Below, piece after piece: positions 49,564-58,744 of a DNA stretch of 64,000 nt. The DNA comes from WS-9 sp036274595 (GTDB lineage: Bacteria; Eisenbacteria; RBG-16-71-46; SZUA-252). The stretch spans positions 31,618-95,617 of the forward strand of contig DASUFL010000082.1 of NCBI GenBank assembly GCA_036274595.1, written 5' to 3'. Every line of letters begins with the position of its first letter. The first letter of the stretch is position 1. The notes under the pieces are model-generated. The model was not told where the DNA came from and made no database searches. It saw only the letters and a list, made by a program, of their open reading frames with translations. The position numbers and the translations under genes are program-made.

Positions 49564-50424
49564 ATGGCGTACCACGAGCGGTCCCCCAATCCCCTCCTCG
49601 TATCCGCGATCGAGTCGGTCTGGTCCTTCTCGGATGATTCCGGATCCTTCGCCGATCAGTCGCACTGCGTCTTTCCGGACGGGTGCATCGAGCTGATCGT
49701 CCATCGAGGACTCCCGTTCCGTTGGAAACGGGAGGGAGCGCCGGCGCGATCTCAGCCCGACGCATTCGTGGTCGGCCAGCTCTCGGAGCCGATGTGGCTG
49801 ATTCCAGGGGCCGCGTTCGACGTCGTCGGCATCCGCTTCCGACCGGGCGCCGGAATCGAGGCGCTCGGCGGCGATCTCGGCGTGCTGTCGAACGGGGTCG
49901 TGCCGCTCGAGGCTCTCTGGGGCAAGGCCGCGCGCCATCTCGTGAACGCTGTCAGGGAAGCGGCCACCCCCGCGCGCGCGCAACGGATTCTCGAGGCGGC
50001 CGTGCTCGAGCATCTCGGCAAGGAGAGCGGCCTCCATCCCGCCACGCGCCGGGTGATCGACGCGATCCTCCGGGCGCGCGGCCAGGTGCGAATCGATCGA
50101 CTCGCGCGCGACGTGGGATGGACCGAGCGCCATCTCGAGCGGCGGTTCCTGCGCGAGGTCGGCCTTCTCCCCAAGACCTTCGCGCGCACGGTCCGCTTCC
50201 AGCATCTGCTGCAAGTGCTGTCGGCTCTGCGCGAGGACGATTGGGCCGGCATCGCATGGGAGTGCGGCTTCTCCGATCAGGCCCACTTGATCCGCGAATT
50301 TCGCCGATTCACAGGGGCGACGCCCGCGCGCCTCGGTGAGGAAACGCTGGCCGTGGCGCGCCAGTTCATCTCGCCCGAGCGCCTCGAGCGCTATTTCTCG
50401 GACCCGCCCGCCGGCCACGCCTGA
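49564..50424 (+). CDS. AraC-family transcriptional regulator
   Basis: A 286-aa regulator. The N-terminal ~150 residues are a sensor-like beta domain (HCVFPDGCIELIVHRG; GIRFRPGAGIEALGG) found in a subgroup of AraC proteins. The C-terminal DNA-binding region (residues ~175-270) has the two helix-turn-helix motifs: IDRLARDVGWTERHLERRF and IAWECGFSDQAHLIREFRRF-TGATP. It precedes the dihaem protein gene by 88 bases in the same direction and may regulate it. Confidence 0.9.
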   Translation: MAYHERSPNPLLVSAIESVWSFSDDSGSFADQSHCVFPDGCIELIVHRGLPFRWKREGAPARSQPDAFVVGQLSEPMWLIPGAAFDVVGIRFRPGAGIEALGGDLGVLSNGVVPLEALWGKAARHLVNAVREAATPARAQRILEAAVLEHLGKESGLHPATRRVIDAILRARGQVRIDRLARDVGWTERHLERRFLREVGLLPKTFARTVRFQHLLQVLSALREDDWAGIAWECGFSDQAHLIREFRRFTGATPARLGEETLAVARQFISPERLERYFSDPPAGHA

Positions 50425-50512
50425 CCCCGAGAATCTCGCTCCGGGTCGGATTTCTTCAATACCCTGCCCTCGCTTCTTTCTAGCCTCGAAGGGCCACTGA
50501 AAGGAGGCGCCC

Positions 50513-52213
50513 ATGACCCTGAAGCGAGCCCTGGGGGCCGTCGCCGTGACGCTGATCGGCGTCTACGCCCTGACGGCCATGACCCGGAGACCGGAGCATC
50601 CACGAATCACCGGCGACTTCGACCAGATTGCACAGATGCACGCGCGGACCATGTTCGAGGAGGGGAAGAAGACGTTCCGCTACGACACCTTCGGGGACGA
50701 GGAGTTCTGGGGGGACCTGCTGCGCCTTCACGAGGCGGTGGCCGGCGCGAATCATGGCGGCGTCGGCCCGGGCGTGAGTCCGCGCCTCGCGCTCCAGGTC
50801 GGCCTCAAGGTGGACCAGGACGCGCTCTCGAACAAGACGCTGAACGCGATTCAGAGAGGCAAGGTCAACCTGGATGATCCCGCGGTCACGCTCGAGCTGC
50901 TCCGGCAGAACGCCGTCGTCGGCGTCACCGGCTTCTTCGGCGGCAATGGACGACTGCGCTCGATGGGGATCCAGTGCGCGTTCTGCCACTCGAATGTCGA
51001 CGACGCCGTCGCGCCCGGCATCGGCCATCGACTGGACGGCTGGGCCAATCGCGATCTCAACGTGGGCGCGATCATCGCGCTCGCGCCGAATCTTCAACCC
51101 TTCGCCACGCTCCTGAACACCGATGTCAACACGGTGAAGACGGTCCTGAACAGCTGGGGACCGGGCAAGTTCGATGCGGAGCTGGTCCTCGACGGCAAGG
51201 CGTTCCAGCCCGACGGACGGTCGGCGGCGACGCTCCTCCCATCCGCGTTCGGTCTCGCGGGCGTGAACCTGCACACCTGGACCGGATGGGGATCGGTCAC
51301 GCATTGGAACGCGTTCGTGGCGACCCTCGAGATGCACGGAAAGGGGACATTCTTCGATCCGCGCCTGGACGACGCATCGCGGTTCCCGATCGCGGCGGCC
51401 AATCGCTTCGGCCACGTGACGAACGAGGATGACCGCATCACCGCGAAGCTCCCCGCGCTCCACTTCTATCAGCTCGCCCTCCCGGCGCCGAAGCCGCCGG
51501 CCGGCTCCTTCGATGCGGCGAAGGCCGCCCAGGGCGACAGGCTGTTCGAGGGGAAAGCCAAGTGCGCGACGTGCCACACGGAAGGGCTGTATACGGAGCC
51601 TGGGTGGAACATGCACACCGGCGCAGAGGTGGGAATCGACGAGTTCCAGGCGAATCGCGCGCCCGACCGGAGATACCGGACGTCCCCGCTCAAGGGACTG
51701 TGGACGCACCAGAAGGGAGGCTTCTATCACGACGGCCGCTTCGCCACGCTCCTCGACGTCGTGAACCACTACAACACGTTCTTCTCGCTCGGGCTGATCG
51801 AGAGCGAGAAGGAAGATCTCGTCGAATACCTGAAGTCGCTCGGCGACGACGTGCAACCCATGCGAAGCGCGGACGGCGACGACGACCAGGGTGAGGACGA
51901 GAGGGCGAGTGCGTCGTGGAGGCTGCACGTGGCGCCCTCCCCCGCCACGCGTGCCGGAGGGATCCAGATGGACCTGGCCGGCGCCGCGCCGGCCCATCTG
52001 CCCTCGGATCTTGCGGCGCGCGTCTTCGACGTTCAGGGCCGGCTCGTCGCCTCGATCCGGCCGGAGCGGGCCGAGGCCGGGCAGGGCTTTGCCCATTTCG
52101 ACTGGAACGGCCGCGATGGACGGGGCCAGGCGGTCGCGACGGGCGTCTACTTCATCCGGGTCGAAGCTCCGTCGGCCGGGTACCGGGAGAACCGGAAGAT
52201 CGTGCTTCGCTGA
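50513..52213 (+). CDS. Dihaem cytochrome c peroxidase/MauG-like protein with FlgD-like C-terminal domain
   Basis: A 566-aa exported protein (N-terminal hydrophobic anchor LGAVAVTLIGVYALTAM). Two c-type heme sites: CAFCH (C155-H159) and CATCH (C351-H355), the latter in GDRLFEGKAKCATCH, typical of cytochrome c peroxidase-like folds; LKGLWTHQKGGFYHDGRF is the usual downstream motif. Residues ~470-566 form a FlgD/T9SS-like Ig domain (ARVFDVQGRLVASI, HFDWNGRDGRG, GVYFIRVEA), probably for surface attachment or sorting. AAAGGAGG precedes the ATG. The substrate is unknown. Confidence 0.85.
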   Translation: MTLKRALGAVAVTLIGVYALTAMTRRPEHPRITGDFDQIAQMHARTMFEEGKKTFRYDTFGDEEFWGDLLRLHEAVAGANHGGVGPGVSPRLALQVGLKVDQDALSNKTLNAIQRGKVNLDDPAVTLELLRQNAVVGVTGFFGGNGRLRSMGIQCAFCHSNVDDAVAPGIGHRLDGWANRDLNVGAIIALAPNLQPFATLLNTDVNTVKTVLNSWGPGKFDAELVLDGKAFQPDGRSAATLLPSAFGLAGVNLHTWTGWGSVTHWNAFVATLEMHGKGTFFDPRLDDASRFPIAAANRFGHVTNEDDRITAKLPALHFYQLALPAPKPPAGSFDAAKAAQGDRLFEGKAKCATCHTEGLYTEPGWNMHTGAEVGIDEFQANRAPDRRYRTSPLKGLWTHQKGGFYHDGRFATLLDVVNHYNTFFSLGLIESEKEDLVEYLKSLGDDVQPMRSADGDDDQGEDERASASWRLHVAPSPATRAGGIQMDLAGAAPAHLPSDLAARVFDVQGRLVASIRPERAEAGQGFAHFDWNGRDGRGQAVATGVYFIRVEAPSAGYRENRKIVLR

Positions 52214-52235
52214 CCTCTTCTTCGTAGGTTGGGCT

Positions 52236-52266
52236 CGAGAGCCGCGGGACCTTCCCGCGGCTCTCG
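52236..52266 (+). terminator. Hairpin terminator after the dihaem gene
   Basis: A 14-bp perfect stem (52236-52249 with 52253-52266) closes a 3-base loop and is followed by GCGTTTCGG. The U-tract is poor, but the stem strength and position 22 bases past the stop codon favour termination. Confidence 0.6.
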
Positions 52267-52348
52267 GCGTTTCGGGCCACGGGCGCCCCGGCTCAATCTC
52301 CGCTCCCTGCTTGCCGATAGATGTCGTCGAGGCGCGCTTGGAGGGAGC

Positions 52349-52870
52349 ATGGGTCACTGGAAGAAGACGAGCTGGGTGATCTCGGGCTACATGGCGGCGG
52401 TGCTGGCCGCCGTCGTGGCCGGATGGCTCTATGACGTGCGGGTCTCGGCTCTTCCCTACGACACCTCGGGCGGCATGTACGCCGGGGGCCAGATGCTCAC
52501 GGCCCTCGCAGCGTTCTTCACCGTGGCGCTCCTGCCCACCACGTTCCTGCTCTGGTCGCTCCGGCGCAACGAGCGCTTCTGGAACAAGGTCGGAATCCTA
52601 TCCCTCTGGTTCGCCGTCGTCGGGCTGGTCGCCGTGCTCCTCCCTGCGTTCACCCATGGGAGAGTGGACAACGTCGCTCTCCTGGTCTTGAGCCTCGTCG
52701 GACTCGCTCAGCTCCTGGGCGTCCCGCTCTGGGCATTCGCCATCGGGCTGTTCGCCTTCCTCGCTCCAACGAAGGACACCCGCATGCAGCTCGTCACGGC
52801 CCTGGGTATCGAAGTCGTGATCGGGGTGTGCGCCGTGGTCCACTGGACCATGCCTCGGCCGCCTTTCTAG
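52349..52870 (+). CDS. Hypothetical integral membrane protein
   Basis: A 173-aa protein with about five transmembrane helices (residues ~8-25, 48-70, 82-102, 110-133 and 150-167). Opening MGHWKKTSWVISGYMAAVLAAV. No family recognised. GGAGGGAG lies 6 bases before ATG 52349. It is a single gene between a terminator and a convergent gene. Confidence 0.65.
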   Translation: MGHWKKTSWVISGYMAAVLAAVVAGWLYDVRVSALPYDTSGGMYAGGQMLTALAAFFTVALLPTTFLLWSLRRNERFWNKVGILSLWFAVVGLVAVLLPAFTHGRVDNVALLVLSLVGLAQLLGVPLWAFAIGLFAFLAPTKDTRMQLVTALGIEVVIGVCAVVHWTMPRPPF

Positions 52871-52888
52871 CCGATGTCGGGCCGGGAG

Positions 52889-53320
52889 TCAGTCGGAAAC
52901 GTGGACGGTGACCTTCTGCGTCATCCTGGGACCGATCAAGTGCTGGACCTCGAGCACGTATGTGCCGGCCGGTGAGTCCACCACCTTAGTGTCCGCCATT
53001 TCGACGCTCTCCCCGGGCCCGAGCTGTCTCTCGAAGGAAGGGGATTGGCACCTCGCGGTCCCTGGCACTTCGGAGAGGGCGAGATCGCCGCCCAAGCCGA
53101 GGCCGCAGTCCATAAACGTGCCCCACTTGGGCCTCACACCACGGTTCGTCACCTTCGACCAGACCCTGAGCTGCTCGCCCCTGTGGGGCTGGGCGGGCTC
53201 GACGCGTACCGTCTGGACAAACCCCTGCTCGATCGGCGCGTTAGGCGCAGTGTTGCATTGCGCTCCCAGCGCTGCCAGGAGCAGCGCACCTATGGCGGAC
53301 GCACGAAGGATCCGGATCAT
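52889..53320 (-). CDS. Secreted beta-sandwich protein of unknown function
   Basis: A 143-aa protein with a signal peptide (ASAIGALLLAALGAQC). The Cys after the hydrophobic core is a poor lipobox (GAQC), so lipidation is doubtful. The mature part looks like one Ig-like or CARDB-like domain: RVEPAQPHRGEQLRVWSKVTNRG and GTYVLEVQHLIGPRMTQKVTV. Two further Cys may form a disulfide. GGGAGG lies 8 bases before ATG 53320. Function unknown. Confidence 0.65.
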   Translation of the reverse strand: MIRILRASAIGALLLAALGAQCNTAPNAPIEQGFVQTVRVEPAQPHRGEQLRVWSKVTNRGVRPKWGTFMDCGLGLGGDLALSEVPGTARCQSPSFERQLGPGESVEMADTKVVDSPAGTYVLEVQHLIGPRMTQKVTVHVSD

Positions 53321-53446
53321 TGTGAGCCTCCCCGGCAACCGCGGAACGCCGTGAGTCTACGCCTCCCCACTCAAGGGAGGGAATTCCTGATTTCGCGCTG
53401 GGCGACTCCGGAAACTGCCGTAGGTGGTGGGCTCCTCTGGCAGGCA

Positions 53447-55054
53447 TCAATGGACGATCAGCTGGGGTCGCGAAGCGCCGGTCTGCTCGCGACCCATCCG
53501 TTCGTAGAGATACATCGTGTTTCGCGACGAGATCGTGTTGTGTCGCAGGCCCACGCCGAGAAACGGCGAGTACTTGAACGTGGAGTCGGCGTCGTAGAAG
53601 ACGACCTGATCCGTCACGGGATCGATGGCGCCGAAGGCCTGGAACCAGTCGGGAAAGATGATGAGGTACTTGGGTCGGTAGCGGGCGAGATTATCGGGAA
53701 AGCTGCGCACCGGCGACGTGAGACCGACGAGGTCCACGACGTAGCATCCGCTGAAATATCCGATGGCTCCAACATCGTTGACCGCGATCGTGTCGCCTGG
53801 CGTGGTCGCCTTGGCTGTCGTCTCACCGATGTACCGCTGCATGCCGTTGATGTTCTGGACATTCCACCCATGCGCGATTCCCACCTTTCGCGCCGTATAG
53901 CCCTGCCAGAGGACACATGCGAGCCCGGTCGCGATGAACACCGCTGCCCGCGCACCGGACAGGCGGCGGCACAGGTGCTCGAGTCCAATCACCCCGAGCA
54001 GAATGCCGAACGGGATCGTGGGAACGAGATAACGGTCGAGCTGCCCCGCCCAGGGGCGCACCACCGCGAGGGAGGCGGGCAGGAGAACGAAGAAGGCTGG
54101 CAGTGCCGGGAGACGGCGTATCAGGAGGACGGAGCCCACGACGATTGCGGGCAGAAGGAGGACCGCATGCAGCCCGAGGCGGCGCGCGCCGATCGAGCCC
54201 AGCCAGATGTCCGCCCATTGCTTCATCATGGTCCACTGGGACACGAGGAAATTTCCGGGGTGGGCCGCGACCTTGGCCGAGCTCGGGAAGATCCAACCGC
54301 CGACCGCCTGATTGAAGAGGAGGTAGCTTCCGACGATGGCGGCCGATCCAAGCACGGTCAGAGCGAGCTGCGATCTCGAGAGCCTCGTGCCGGCACCAGC
54401 GATCCCGAGCAAGGCCAGGAGGATCGTTTCAGGGCGCAACCAGACGCTCAGAGCCCACAACAGACATCCCCACACCCAGCGCTCGTGAACATAGAGGTGG
54501 AGCCCGGCGCAGACCACGAGAAGACAGACTGGAACCTCGAGCCCTCCCAGCGCTCCCCACAGAACAGGTGGCGATAGCGCGAGGAGAACTCCGGCGAGGA
54601 GCGGAGGAAGCTCCTTGTCGATGGACAGCCTTCGGGCCGCGGACATCAGCAGCAAACTCGAGGAAGCGAGACAAAGGATTCCCAAGATCTTCGCGGGGAT
54701 GATCACGTCGTGGAACAGGCTGTAGAGCCCCGCCAAGAGGAACACATAGAGAGGGCCTGTCGCGGCCGCCACGCGCTCGCCGGGATTGAATGAGTAGCCG
54801 TGGCCGGTTGCTACGTTCTTCGCATAGACGGCGTAGATCCACGAGTCGTCTAAGGAGTAGCCCCAGCGATGAGCAATCGACCGCTCGGCGAACAGATACC
54901 AGCCGGTGCCCGCAAGGACAGCCAGGAGGGCTGCGAGAGCACCCACCCACGGGCGGCGGGGCGCGTCCAAGTTTGCGGGCGGGGATGAGAGCGCTCGGTG
55001 CGTGCTCAAGGCGGCAATGCTTGCAACCGGTTCACCTCCAGTAGACCGGCACAT
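53447..55054 (-). CDS. GT-C-type polytopic membrane protein (putative glycosyltransferase)
   Basis: A 535-aa protein with ~10-12 transmembrane helices. The first extracytoplasmic loop carries the acidic motif GYSLDDSWIYAVYAKNVATG, typical of GT-C enzymes that use polyprenyl-phosphate sugars. A soluble C-terminal domain (~120 residues) contains NDVGAIGYFSGCYVVDLVGL. It is a close paralog of the C-terminal half of the next gene upstream on this strand (55032-57764). Start 55054 was chosen inside the overlap with that gene. The sugar and acceptor are unknown. The region looks less GC-rich than the rest. Confidence 0.75.
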   Translation of the reverse strand: MCRSTGGEPVASIAALSTHRALSSPPANLDAPRRPWVGALAALLAVLAGTGWYLFAERSIAHRWGYSLDDSWIYAVYAKNVATGHGYSFNPGERVAAATGPLYVFLLAGLYSLFHDVIIPAKILGILCLASSSLLLMSAARRLSIDKELPPLLAGVLLALSPPVLWGALGGLEVPVCLLVVCAGLHLYVHERWVWGCLLWALSVWLRPETILLALLGIAGAGTRLSRSQLALTVLGSAAIVGSYLLFNQAVGGWIFPSSAKVAAHPGNFLVSQWTMMKQWADIWLGSIGARRLGLHAVLLLPAIVVGSVLLIRRLPALPAFFVLLPASLAVVRPWAGQLDRYLVPTIPFGILLGVIGLEHLCRRLSGARAAVFIATGLACVLWQGYTARKVGIAHGWNVQNINGMQRYIGETTAKATTPGDTIAVNDVGAIGYFSGCYVVDLVGLTSPVRSFPDNLARYRPKYLIIFPDWFQAFGAIDPVTDQVVFYDADSTFKYSPFLGVGLRHNTISSRNTMYLYERMGREQTGASRPQLIVH

Positions 55055-57764
55055 CCGCCGGCCCCGTCTCGTGAGCTCCAATCCTTTGAAACAGAATCAT
55101 CTGATCCCGAGCAGCAATCGTGTTCCGCCGAAGACCCACGCCCGCGACCGGAGTCCACTTGTACATGGAGTCTGGCGAGTAGAACACGATGTTATCGATC
55201 ACCGGATCCCGGACGCCGTAACTCGAGTACCAGTCGGGGAAAATCGCCAGCAGCTTGGGATGGTATCTCTGGAGGTTCTCCGGGAACGCGCGGCGCTCCG
55301 AGACAAGACCGACCAAGTCCACGACGTAACACCGGCTGAAATATCCCATGGCCCCGACATCGTTCACCGCAACCGTGTCTCCGGGCGCCGTCGCACCGGC
55401 GACCCGCTCCGCGAAGAAGCGGTGCATATCGTTGATGTTCTCCACATTCCATCCATGGAGTATGCCCTTCACCCTCGCCTCGTACGCCTGCCAGGCCAGA
55501 CAGAGAACGCCAATGACGATGAGGGCTCGGACATGCTGTTTGGGGAAGATCCGCCTCGCTACACGACCGAGTGCGATCAGGGCCAAGATCACGCCGAACG
55601 GAACAACGTAAAGGATGTAGCGGCCGTGCGCGCTCCATGGAACCCCCGCGATCGCGAAGGCAATCGGAATCCCGAGCGCGTAGAGGCCCAACGCTGGATA
55701 GGTTCGCAGGGTCATCACGGCCCCTGCCACGAGCGCGGGCAGGAGAATGATCGCGTGCTCCCCCACCCTGTTGGAACCGAACGGCAACCCCCAAAGGCCA
55801 CCCCAGTGGCGAAGAGAGCCGAGGAGGGTGGAAGCGAAGTTGCTCCCGGGGTGAGCCTTCACTCCGGCCGAGTTGGGGAACCAGTGGTCCCCGACCACCC
55901 GGTTGAATACGAAGAACAGCGCGATCACCAAGAACGCCAAGGCCAGCACAGCGACTGGCCCTCTCTTCGCGGTCCTGGGCCGGGCGATCGCTCCGATCGC
56001 TGCCAGGAAGACTCCATCGGGCCGCACCCATACGCCCAGCGACCAGAACAAGAGCGCAAGCGGCCACCTCCCCGCTACGTATGCATCAAGCCCCAGGCAC
56101 GCGAGCAGGAGATAGACAGGTATTTCCATTCCCGAGAGACTCCCCCACAGCAAGGACGGCGACAGTGCCACGAGCAGCCCGGCCAAGAGCGGCTTCACCG
56201 GATCGCGGGGGTCGATACGAAGCATGGCCCTGTAGGTCAGCAAGGCGGACGCGATGAGACACAGTGCGCCCAGTATTTTCGCCGGCAGAATCAGGTCGTG
56301 AAAGACGGAGTACAGCCCGGCGAGGATGAACGCGTACAAGGGTCCTGTGGCGCCGCCGATGGTCTCGCCTGGGTTGAACGAGTAGCCGTGCCCCGTAGCG
56401 ATGTTTCGGGCGATGGTGGCGTAGATCCATGAGTCGTCGAGCGAGAAACCCCATCGGCCTGCCACCTTGAGCTCGGCAAACAGAAACCAGGCGATCCCGG
56501 CGCATGCCGCCACAATGATGGCCGCAACCGCGCGCGGGTCGGCTGTCCCCTGGCTTTCGCGAGTGCCTTCTCGTTCGATCTGATTGGTTTTCACCCCTGC
56601 CCTTGACCGAGCGCCCCCCAGCGCGTAGGTGATCCAAATACCCAGAAGCAAGAAGAACGGAAGATTGGCCGTCCACGGGTTCTCGTAATCGAGGCCAAGC
56701 CCAGGAATGATGAAGGCCTGCGCTCCGAGGAGGATCGCAACGGTGGTGTGGCCGCCCAGCTTGGAGAGCATTGGCCCAAGGAAATAGAACATCGCCGGAA
56801 TGGCGAGCAGATAGATGTAGATCATGGGCCGCGGATGGAGGAGCACGTACAGGGGCGTAGCTGTCATCACCCAAAGCACCGGGTCGCGTGCGACCCATGC
56901 CCTCTTGAGCGCAGGCGCACTGAAGCCCAGAAGGACAATCGCATAGACAGCCCAGAGACTCAGGGCCGCGCCCGAGCTCGACGCTCCATGCTGGCCCCGT
57001 AGCGAGTCGAAGAGCCCGATCGCCGAGGGATTGACGTAACCAAATGGGCGCTCCCCGGGCAGATTCTGGAGGAAGCCACGGGCCCACGCAGGGCCCAGGA
57101 CGACAGGGACGGCAACGAGCACCGCAAGCCCAAGAAGCGCAAGAAATCGGACGCTCCAGCGCCGCCACCCACCGGGCCCGACTTCAGGCAGGAACAGAAA
57201 TGCTGCCGGGGCGAGCTTGAACAAGGATCCGGCTGCAAGGCTTACCACCGAGAGGACGCGCTTCCCTTTGGTGTATGAGGCAAACCCGATCCAGAGGATG
57301 AGTGCCTCGAAGACGGCCACGTTCCCAGTCTTCAGGCTCCACATCGAAGCCGCGTTGAAACCAAAGGCCATCGCGAAGGCGAGTGGAACAATGGGAACGC
57401 TGGGCAGGAACTCACGTCGCCAGAGCTGCAGCAGGACGATGAGCGCAAACACCTCGAGGGCGAGCCATAAGAGCGGCGCGATGGTGAGGGAGATGAACGT
57501 AAACGGAGCGAATAATGGAAGGGTGACCGGGGGGTATACAAAAGGCATCGCGACGGGGCGATCCGCGACATGCGACAGCTGATCCGGGCTGTACGGGTTG
57601 CCACCGTGCAGGGCAGCACCAGCGGCATACCAGTACGTCTCAAAGTCCCAGGGCCGTCGGGCGCTGGTGGGCACGAGCAGAGGGACTATCGCTAGTAAGA
57701 CGACCAGCAGAGCAGATTCCGCAGCAATCTGGCGCCAGCCGAGACGACGACCATCTGCCCGCAT
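55032..57764 (-). CDS. Fusion of GT87-like (DUF2029) and GT-C-type membrane glycosyltransferase modules
   Basis: A 910-aa protein with two membrane modules. Residues ~1-410 resemble GT87/DUF2029 mannosyltransferases (WDFETYWYAAGAALHGGNPYSPDQ, FVYPPVTLPLFAPF). After a polar linker (RAGVKTNQIEREGTRES) comes a complete copy of the module in the neighbouring gene, with GFSLDDSWIYATIARNIATG and NDVGAMGYFSRCYVVDLVGL. The reading frame is continuous, so the fusion looks genuine; a GTG inside the linker could start a separate product. Expected role: transfer of sugars from lipid carriers on the outer face of the membrane. Start 57764 follows GGGAG. Confidence 0.78.
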   Translation of the reverse strand: MRADGRRLGWRQIAAESALLVVLLAIVPLLVPTSARRPWDFETYWYAAGAALHGGNPYSPDQLSHVADRPVAMPFVYPPVTLPLFAPFTFISLTIAPLLWLALEVFALIVLLQLWRREFLPSVPIVPLAFAMAFGFNAASMWSLKTGNVAVFEALILWIGFASYTKGKRVLSVVSLAAGSLFKLAPAAFLFLPEVGPGGWRRWSVRFLALLGLAVLVAVPVVLGPAWARGFLQNLPGERPFGYVNPSAIGLFDSLRGQHGASSSGAALSLWAVYAIVLLGFSAPALKRAWVARDPVLWVMTATPLYVLLHPRPMIYIYLLAIPAMFYFLGPMLSKLGGHTTVAILLGAQAFIIPGLGLDYENPWTANLPFFLLLGIWITYALGGARSRAGVKTNQIEREGTRESQGTADPRAVAAIIVAACAGIAWFLFAELKVAGRWGFSLDDSWIYATIARNIATGHGYSFNPGETIGGATGPLYAFILAGLYSVFHDLILPAKILGALCLIASALLTYRAMLRIDPRDPVKPLLAGLLVALSPSLLWGSLSGMEIPVYLLLACLGLDAYVAGRWPLALLFWSLGVWVRPDGVFLAAIGAIARPRTAKRGPVAVLALAFLVIALFFVFNRVVGDHWFPNSAGVKAHPGSNFASTLLGSLRHWGGLWGLPFGSNRVGEHAIILLPALVAGAVMTLRTYPALGLYALGIPIAFAIAGVPWSAHGRYILYVVPFGVILALIALGRVARRIFPKQHVRALIVIGVLCLAWQAYEARVKGILHGWNVENINDMHRFFAERVAGATAPGDTVAVNDVGAMGYFSRCYVVDLVGLVSERRAFPENLQRYHPKLLAIFPDWYSSYGVRDPVIDNIVFYSPDSMYKWTPVAGVGLRRNTIAARDQMILFQRIGAHETGPADVPVYWR

Positions 57765-57873
57765 CGCAAGCCATACTCCCACAGGGTGCCAGAAATGGGA
57801 ATGGCCCCGGAACACGCCCGGGGCCATGGCTCGCCCCAAGTCTGCTATGCGGCCGACCGCGAAATCGACGACT

Positions 57874-58389
57874 TCATGACCGTGCCACGCTCGCGCCGAG
57901 GGCAACGAGAAGCTCGTCCAGCTGCGCGAATGTCTCGACCATCACATCCGCCGCCCCGGTGCCGGCAGCGTCGAGAGCTTCCTTCGAGGGATAGAGCTCG
58001 TGCAGGACCAGCAACGTCTTGCCGCCCTTTTCCTCGAGGGTCACCGTCGTGACGGAACCCTCGTCACTTTCCTCATTGGTCCAGACGAGGCGCGAGTGCG
58101 GTGTCACTTCCCTGTACGTGCCGAAGAACGCCGACTGTGAGTCCCCGTGTGCGAACTCCAGACGGTACTTGCCCCCGACACGAACATCCATGTCGCAGGA
58201 AAGCAGGGACATTCCCATCGACTTTGGCACCCACCACTGCCGGAATAGCTCGGGCTTGGTCCACGCCTCGAACACGAGGCGCGCCGGGCTGTTGAAGGTT
58301 CGCGTCACGACGAGCTCACGCTCCGATTTCCGTTCCACCGTCGTGCGGTTCTTCATGGGCGTAGGCTCACTCTCTCTTCTTGCGTCCAT
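57874..58389 (-). CDS. SRPBCC/AHSA1-like domain protein
   Basis: A 171-aa protein of the activator of Hsp90 ATPase homolog 1-like family: VVTRTFNSPARLVFEAWTKPELFRQWW, GMSLLSCDMDVRVGGKYR and the C-terminal helix TFAQLDELLVALG. Such proteins bind hydrophobic ligands and are often paired with ArsR regulators. ATG 58389 is supported by AAAGGAG 7 bases upstream and overlaps the ArsR gene by 23 bases; an internal ATG 33 bases downstream lacks this site. Ligand unknown. Confidence 0.88.
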   Translation of the reverse strand: MDARRESEPTPMKNRTTVERKSERELVVTRTFNSPARLVFEAWTKPELFRQWWVPKSMGMSLLSCDMDVRVGGKYRLEFAHGDSQSAFFGTYREVTPHSRLVWTNEESDEGSVTTVTLEEKGGKTLLVLHELYPSKEALDAAGTGAADVMVETFAQLDELLVALGASVARS

Positions 58390-58732
58390 CGACCTTCTCC
58401 TTTCGTTTCAGTTCCTCGACAACCCTGTCCAGCTCGTCGAAGCGTGCGTCCCAGAGCTGCCGGTACCTCTCGATCCAGGCCGCTTCTTCCGTAAGGCGAC
58501 GCGGGCCGAGCTTGCAGGTCCGCACGCGCCCGACCTTCTCCGAGGTGACGAGCCCCACCTGCTCCAGGACGCCGACATGCTTCTTCATGCCCGTGAGGGT
58601 CATGTGAAACCTCTCGGCAAGCTCCGTGATCGAAGCGTCCGCACGGCCGAGCTGCTCCAGAACGCCGCGCCGGGTGGCGTCCGAGAGCGCGGCGAACGAG
58701 GCATCGAAGCGGGCCTGTGAATACTGAACCAT
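58367..58732 (-). CDS. ArsR-family transcriptional regulator
   Basis: A 121-aa winged-helix repressor. The DNA-recognition part is ASFAALSDATRRGVLEQLGRADASITELAERFHMTLTGMKKHVGVLEQVGLV, of which only short parts need matching: SDATRR and TGMKKHVGVLEQ are the hallmark segments. It lacks the Cys metal box of arsenic sensors, fitting the subgroup that is co-encoded with AHSA1-like proteins. Start 58732 lies within a palindromic operator and 7 bases after a TATACT -10, so it is probably autoregulated and leaderless. Confidence 0.9.
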   Translation of the reverse strand: MVQYSQARFDASFAALSDATRRGVLEQLGRADASITELAERFHMTLTGMKKHVGVLEQVGLVTSEKVGRVRTCKLGPRRLTEEAAWIERYRQLWDARFDELDRVVEELKRKEKVDGRKKRE

Positions 58733-58744
58733 GTGGTTCAGTAT
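58721..58744. promoter_or_regulatory. 24-bp palindromic operator over the ArsR start codon
   Basis: ATACTGAACCA (58721-58731), two central bases, and TGGTTCAGTAT (58734-58744) form perfect 11-base arms. The geometry resembles the 12-2-12 operators of SmtB/ArsR repressors. It covers the ATG at 58732 and overlaps the TATACT -10 (58745-58740, minus strand), so binding should block transcription of the arsR-AHSA1 pair. Confidence 0.75.

Noticed and set aside
53447..58389. Genomic island or prophage
   Set aside because: The region looks less GC-rich and has glycosyltransferase duplications, but no integrase, transposase, flanking repeats or tRNA-derived direct repeat was found; the tRNA-Glu at 58822-58899 shows no duplicated 3' end at the far side.
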